A stretch of 8,132 bases of DNA from Spirochaetaceae bacterium (GTDB taxonomy: Bacteria; Spirochaetota; Spirochaetia; Treponematales; Breznakiellaceae). The notes under the pieces are model-generated. The model was not told where the DNA came from and did no database searches. It was given only the letters and a program-made list of their open reading frames with translations. The position numbers and the translations under genes were made by a program. How positions within the stretch are numbered: the stretch's first letter is position 1; every line of letters starts with the position of its first letter. The stretch covers positions 1 to 8,132 of the forward strand of contig JAISDG010000030.1 in the NCBI GenBank assembly GCA_031265015.1, written 5' to 3'. This document shows positions 5,927 to 8,132 of the stretch, in pieces.

Positions 5927-6660
5927 AAACGGTACTCTGCTACGGCGACAGCAATACCTGGGGCTATAACCCCCGGGGAGGCCGTTATGATCATACCGTC
6001 CGTTGGCCCGCGGTCATGGCCTCCCTGCTCAACGGCGGCGCCGAGATCGGCACGGGTCCCGGCATACCTCCGGGCATGCCGGGAAGCGGCCCCGTAATCG
6101 ATCACGGCAGTCCCGAGCGCGGCGCCGAGATCGGCGCGGGTCCCGCCTGGTGGGTGGTGGAAGAGGGCCTTAACGGAAGGACCACCTGCCTGGAAGATCC
6201 GGTAGAGGGGGACAGAAACGGCCTGCGCCAGCTTATCCCTGTCCTGCGCAGCCACCGTCCCCTGGATCTGGTGATCATGATGCTGGGGGTCAATGATCTG
6301 AAACACCGCTTTAATCCCAGTCCCTATGAAGTTTCCAACGGCGCGCAGCTGGTAGCTAAAGCGATCCTGACATCGGAAACCGGCCCCGGCGGCGGCGCCC
6401 CCCGGGCGCTGATGGTCTGCCCTCCCCCGCTGATTGACGCGCCGGCGTTCCGCCAGATCATCGCCGCCGGAGCGCTGGAAATTTCCCGGAAGCTGCCCTC
6501 CTATTACCGGGCCTGCGCCAAAGAATGCGGCGCGGATTTTTTTGACGCGGGAACCGTTGTCACCGCCGCCAGTTCCGTGGACGGCGTCCACTGGGAGGCG
6601 GAAGATCACCGGCGCTTTGCCCAAGCCATGGCGGAACTGATAACCCGGAACTTTTCTTAA
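5923..6660 (+). CDS. SGNH/GDSL hydrolase, arylesterase-like
   Basis: The product has 245 residues. The SGNH blocks are visible: nucleophile S10 in VLCYGDSNTWGYNP, EEGLNGRTT (80-88) for the block II glycine, LGVNDL (121-126) with N124, and the D220/H223 pair in VDGVHW. YGDSNTWGY, EGLNGRTT and PLDLVIMMLGVNDLKHRF are typical of the arylesterase-like branch, which hydrolyses small esters or transfers acyl groups. There is no signal peptide, so it is probably cytoplasmic. The ATG overlaps the preceding sensor's stop (ATGA) and lacks a clear SD, indicating translational coupling. Residues about 38-74 are an extra Gly/Pro-rich stretch between RWPAVMASLLN and WWVVEEGLNG, where my memory of relatives shows only a few residues. 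It contains a repeated GAEIG-GP unit with a 28-residue period. The natural substrate and any link to the signalling genes are unknown. Confidence 0.88.
   Translation: MKTVLCYGDSNTWGYNPRGGRYDHTVRWPAVMASLLNGGAEIGTGPGIPPGMPGSGPVIDHGSPERGAEIGAGPAWWVVEEGLNGRTTCLEDPVEGDRNGLRQLIPVLRSHRPLDLVIMMLGVNDLKHRFNPSPYEVSNGAQLVAKAILTSETGPGGGAPRALMVCPPPLIDAPAFRQIIAAGALEISRKLPSYYRACAKECGADFFDAGTVVTAASSVDGVHWEAEDHRRFAQAMAELITRNFS
6037..6145 (+). repeat. In-frame direct repeat pair inside the SGNH gene
   Basis: Two 25-base copies, 6037-6061 and 6121-6145, both begin GGCGCCGAGATCGGC and end CGGGTCCCG. They differ only at the base between those two parts (A versus G). Their period is 84 bases, exactly 28 codons, so both are read in the same frame as GAEIG(T/A)GP. 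They bracket the stretch that looks like an insertion in the hydrolase, consistent with a duplication or a small inserted element. Confidence 0.75.
6058..6083 (+). repeat. Perfect inverted repeat within the SGNH insertion
   Basis: CCCGGCAT (6058-6065) and ATGCCGGG (6076-6083) are perfect inverted repeats with a 10-base loop. Together they could fold as a GC-rich hairpin in the mRNA or in single-stranded DNA. The arms lie between the two direct repeats, overlapping the first by four bases. A function is not evident. Confidence 0.55.
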
Positions 6661-6751
6661 ACTGTCGCCGTCTTACAGCGCATAGCCATTTACCCGGCTG
6701 CCGTGGAGTTTTGCGGCTTCGAACTATACGTACCATTCAAACAGCTAACCT

Positions 6752-6839
6752 CATGTGGCCCCTCCTTACGGATAGTAATTTGGGCTGGACTTTAGTTTTG
6801 AGGCATCGGCCCTCTTTCGGCTGGATTTTTTTTGAGGCA
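6752..6839 (+). repeat. Tandem, diverged copies of a terminator unit
   Basis: Copy 1 (6752-6805) and copy 2 (6804-6839) share a left arm (CATGTGGCCCCTCCTTACGG against CATCGGCCCTCTTTCGG). They also share a right part starting GGCTGGA, then a T-rich tract, then GAGGCA. Copy 1 carries about ten extra bases in its loop and an interrupted T-tract (CTTTAGTTTT). It can form only a 5-base-pair stem with a 20-base loop. Copy 2 is the functional-looking terminator. The layout suggests a duplication after which copy 1 decayed or was interrupted. Confidence 0.6.
6806..6833 (+). terminator. Rho-independent terminator of the cheY-to-SGNH operon
   Basis: TCGGCC (6806-6811) pairs with GGCTGG (6819-6824) over six pairs, two of them G-U. 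The loop is seven bases, and an A plus eight consecutive T residues (6826-6833) follow. It lies about 145 bases after the SGNH stop codon and upstream of the gltB promoter, so it separates the signalling operon from gltB. Confidence 0.7.
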
Positions 6840-6849
6840 ACGCGCCGCA

Positions 6850-6878
6850 TTGCATAAAGATTGAAATTTTTCTATATT
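6850..6878 (+). promoter_or_regulatory. Sigma70-like promoter of gltB
   Basis: TTGCAT (6850-6855) and TATATT (6873-6878) are separated by exactly 17 bases in a locally AT-rich stretch. Transcription would start near 6885 and give a leader of about 64 bases. No other gene intervenes, and an upstream terminator isolates it. Confidence 0.6.
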
Positions 6879-6900
6879 GAACCGCAGTTACTAATTACAT

Positions 6901-6923
6901 CCGGTTCTTCCATTCGGAACCGG
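6901..6923 (+). other. Hairpin in the gltB leader
   Basis: CCGGTTC (6901-6907) and GAACCGG (6917-6923) form a perfect 7-base-pair stem with a 9-base loop. It lies about 15 bases downstream of the predicted transcription start and 25 bases before the gltB ATG. No U-tract follows, so it is not a terminator by itself. It could be a protein operator (an inverted repeat in DNA) or an mRNA structure affecting gltB translation or stability. Confidence 0.45.
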
Positions 6924-6935
6924 CAGCGCTTGTGT

Positions 6936-6942
6936 AAGGAGG
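6936..6942 (+). promoter_or_regulatory. Strong ribosome binding site of gltB
   Basis: AAGGAGG lies 6 bases before the ATG at 6949, the best Shine-Dalgarno match in the window. It fixes the gltB start 29 codons before the catalytic cysteine. Confidence 0.85.
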
Positions 6943-6948
6943 CCTTCC

Positions 6949-8132
6949 ATGGGCCATGACGAAGAAGTGTCTGACCAGCGTTGCCGGCAGCAAGATCAAC
7001 AAAGCCTATATAAGAAAGAGAATGAACATGATTCCTGCGGCATAGGGTTTGTGGCGGATATCCGGGGCCGTCCTTCCCACAAAATTCTTACCCGGGGCCT
7101 GGAAGTCCTGGAACGGATGGAACACCGGGGGGCGAAAAGCGCGGACAACAAAACCGGGGACGGTTCCGGGGTACTGCTGCAAATTCCCCACCGCTTTTAC
7201 GCGCGGCAGATTTCCGGCCTTCCCGGGCCGGGAAACTATGGTACGGGGCTGATGTTCCTCCCCAAAGACAGGGACAAGCGGGCTCCGGCGGACGAAGCGC
7301 TGGAAGAAACCGCCGCCGCCCTGGGGCTCAAAATATTTGCCCGGCGGAAAATTGCCGTCGATTCCGCGGTGCTGGGCGCCATGGCCGCGGCGGTGGAACC
7401 GGACATAGAACAGCTGGTCCTTGTTCCCGGGGCGGAGGGAACGGCGGCTGCCGGGTCCACTGACGGGGTAAAGCTGGAAATGGCCCTCTACGTCTTCCGC
7501 AAAAAGCTTGAAAAGCGCCTAGGGGAAGCGGGAATTTCCTGGTATATGCCATCCCTTTCGTCCAGAACGATAGTGTACAAGGGAATGTTTATGCCCGGCC
7601 AGCTCCGGGGATATTACCGGGAACTGGAAGACGAATCGGTGGAAACCGCCGTGGCCCTGGTGCATTCCCGGTTTTCCACCAATACCTTCCCCGACTGGCC
7701 CCTGGCCCAGCCCTTCCGCATGGTTTCGCATAACGGCGAAATTAACACCATCACGGGAAACCGTTTCTGGATGGCCGCCCGGGAAGCGCTCTTTGCCCGG
7801 GAACTACAGGACATTCTGCCCGTCATTGAGCCGGGCCGCAGCGATTCGGCCAGCTTCGACAATGTCCTGGAACTGCTGGTCATGTCCGGCCGGACCCTTC
7901 CCCACGCGCTGATGATGCTGATCCCCGAATCCTGGAACGACAAAAACCCCATCCCCGGCGGCCTGAAGGCCTTTTACGAATACCACGCCTGCCTGATGGA
8001 ACCCTGGGACGGACCGGCTTCCATGGTGTTCTGCGACGGCCGCTATGTGGGGGGTACCCTGGACCGGAACGGCCTTCGCCCCTCCCGGTACACCATCACC
8101 AGGGACGGCCTTATTGTGATGGCCTCCGAAAC
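6949..8132 (+). CDS. gltB: Glutamate synthase large subunit (5' part, runs off window)
   Basis: The frame is open for 394 codons to the window edge, out of roughly 1,500 expected. The N-terminal class II glutamine amidotransferase domain is clear. C30 in NEHDSCGIGFVADIRG is the nucleophile, exposed after removal of a 29-residue propeptide. Then come MEHRGAKSADNKTGDGSG, VALVHSRFSTNTFPDWPLAQ, SHNGEINTITGNRFWM, PGRSDSASFDNVLELL and GGTLDRNGLRPSRYTITRDG. The enzyme moves the glutamine amide nitrogen to 2-oxoglutarate, making two glutamates, with electrons from NADPH (via a small subunit) or ferredoxin. Which donor applies cannot be told here. It has its own promoter and leader and is separate from the signalling operon. 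No frameshift was seen in the visible part. Confidence 0.95.
   Translation, partial: MGHDEEVSDQRCRQQDQQSLYKKENEHDSCGIGFVADIRGRPSHKILTRGLEVLERMEHRGAKSADNKTGDGSGVLLQIPHRFYARQISGLPGPGNYGTGLMFLPKDRDKRAPADEALEETAAALGLKIFARRKIAVDSAVLGAMAAAVEPDIEQLVLVPGAEGTAAAGSTDGVKLEMALYVFRKKLEKRLGEAGISWYMPSLSSRTIVYKGMFMPGQLRGYYRELEDESVETAVALVHSRFSTNTFPDWPLAQPFRMVSHNGEINTITGNRFWMAAREALFARELQDILPVIEPGRSDSASFDNVLELLVMSGRTLPHALMMLIPESWNDKNPIPGGLKAFYEYHACLMEPWDGPASMVFCDGRYVGGTLDRNGLRPSRYTITRDGLIVMASE

Noticed and set aside
5890..5960. Frameshift hiding a HAMP/MCP domain after the Cache sensor
   Set aside because: The following sequence in the used frame is a complete SGNH hydrolase, and I saw no HAMP-like or signalling sequence in the other frames there.
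5911..6624. 237-codon minus-strand frame
   Set aside because: It is the complement of the SGNH hydrolase, which has all catalytic blocks in the plus frame.
6710..6745. T-arm-like TTCGAA in the intergenic gap suggesting a tRNA
   Set aside because: No acceptor stem, D-arm or anticodon arm can be assembled around it.
6661..6751. Possible small gene after the hydrolase
   Set aside because: No frame with an SD and credible protein was found; nothing recognisable.

Overview
The window looks like chromosomal DNA from a spirochete, most likely a Treponema relative of the termite-gut or free-living kind. This is inference. The grounds are a CheX-type phosphatase next to a CheY, a PAS/GGDEF protein, moderately GC-rich composition judged by eye, and tight gene packing. 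No insertion sequence, phage gene, CRISPR array, rRNA or tRNA was found.

Left part, minus strand (1-2315). The window opens inside a PAS-GGDEF protein (1-873) whose GGDEF signature has decayed to G-S-S-V-F. Its 3' end is outside the window, and an EAL domain could follow. Upstream of it on the same strand, after a candidate terminator, is a 439-residue exported protein (996-2315). I cannot name it, but it carries a Cys-Ser-Gly-Phe motif like those of NlpC/P60-type cysteine hydrolases.

Centre, plus strand (2357-6660). Five genes read divergently from the minus-strand pair and are packed with gaps of 17, 0, 16 and -4 bases. In order they are a single-domain CheY response regulator, a CheX-type CheY-P phosphatase, and a membrane kinase with six membrane segments, a PAS-like region, an HPt domain and a CheA-type ATPase. 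Next come a Cache-like sensor with two membrane anchors and no output domain, and an SGNH hydrolase of the arylesterase-like group. The first four look like a self-contained phosphorelay: sensor, kinase/HPt, receiver and phosphatase. There is no CheW, MCP, CheR or CheB. This is the most interesting part of the window. The operon ends at a good Rho-independent terminator (6806-6833), which is the second of two tandem, diverged copies.

Right part (6661-8132). The 288-base gap holds the tandem terminator, a sigma70-like promoter (TTGCAT, 17-base spacer, TATATT), a leader hairpin and a strong ribosome binding site. It leads into gltB, the large subunit of glutamate synthase, which runs off the window end with its amidotransferase domain intact. 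Bases 6661-6751 show nothing recognisable.
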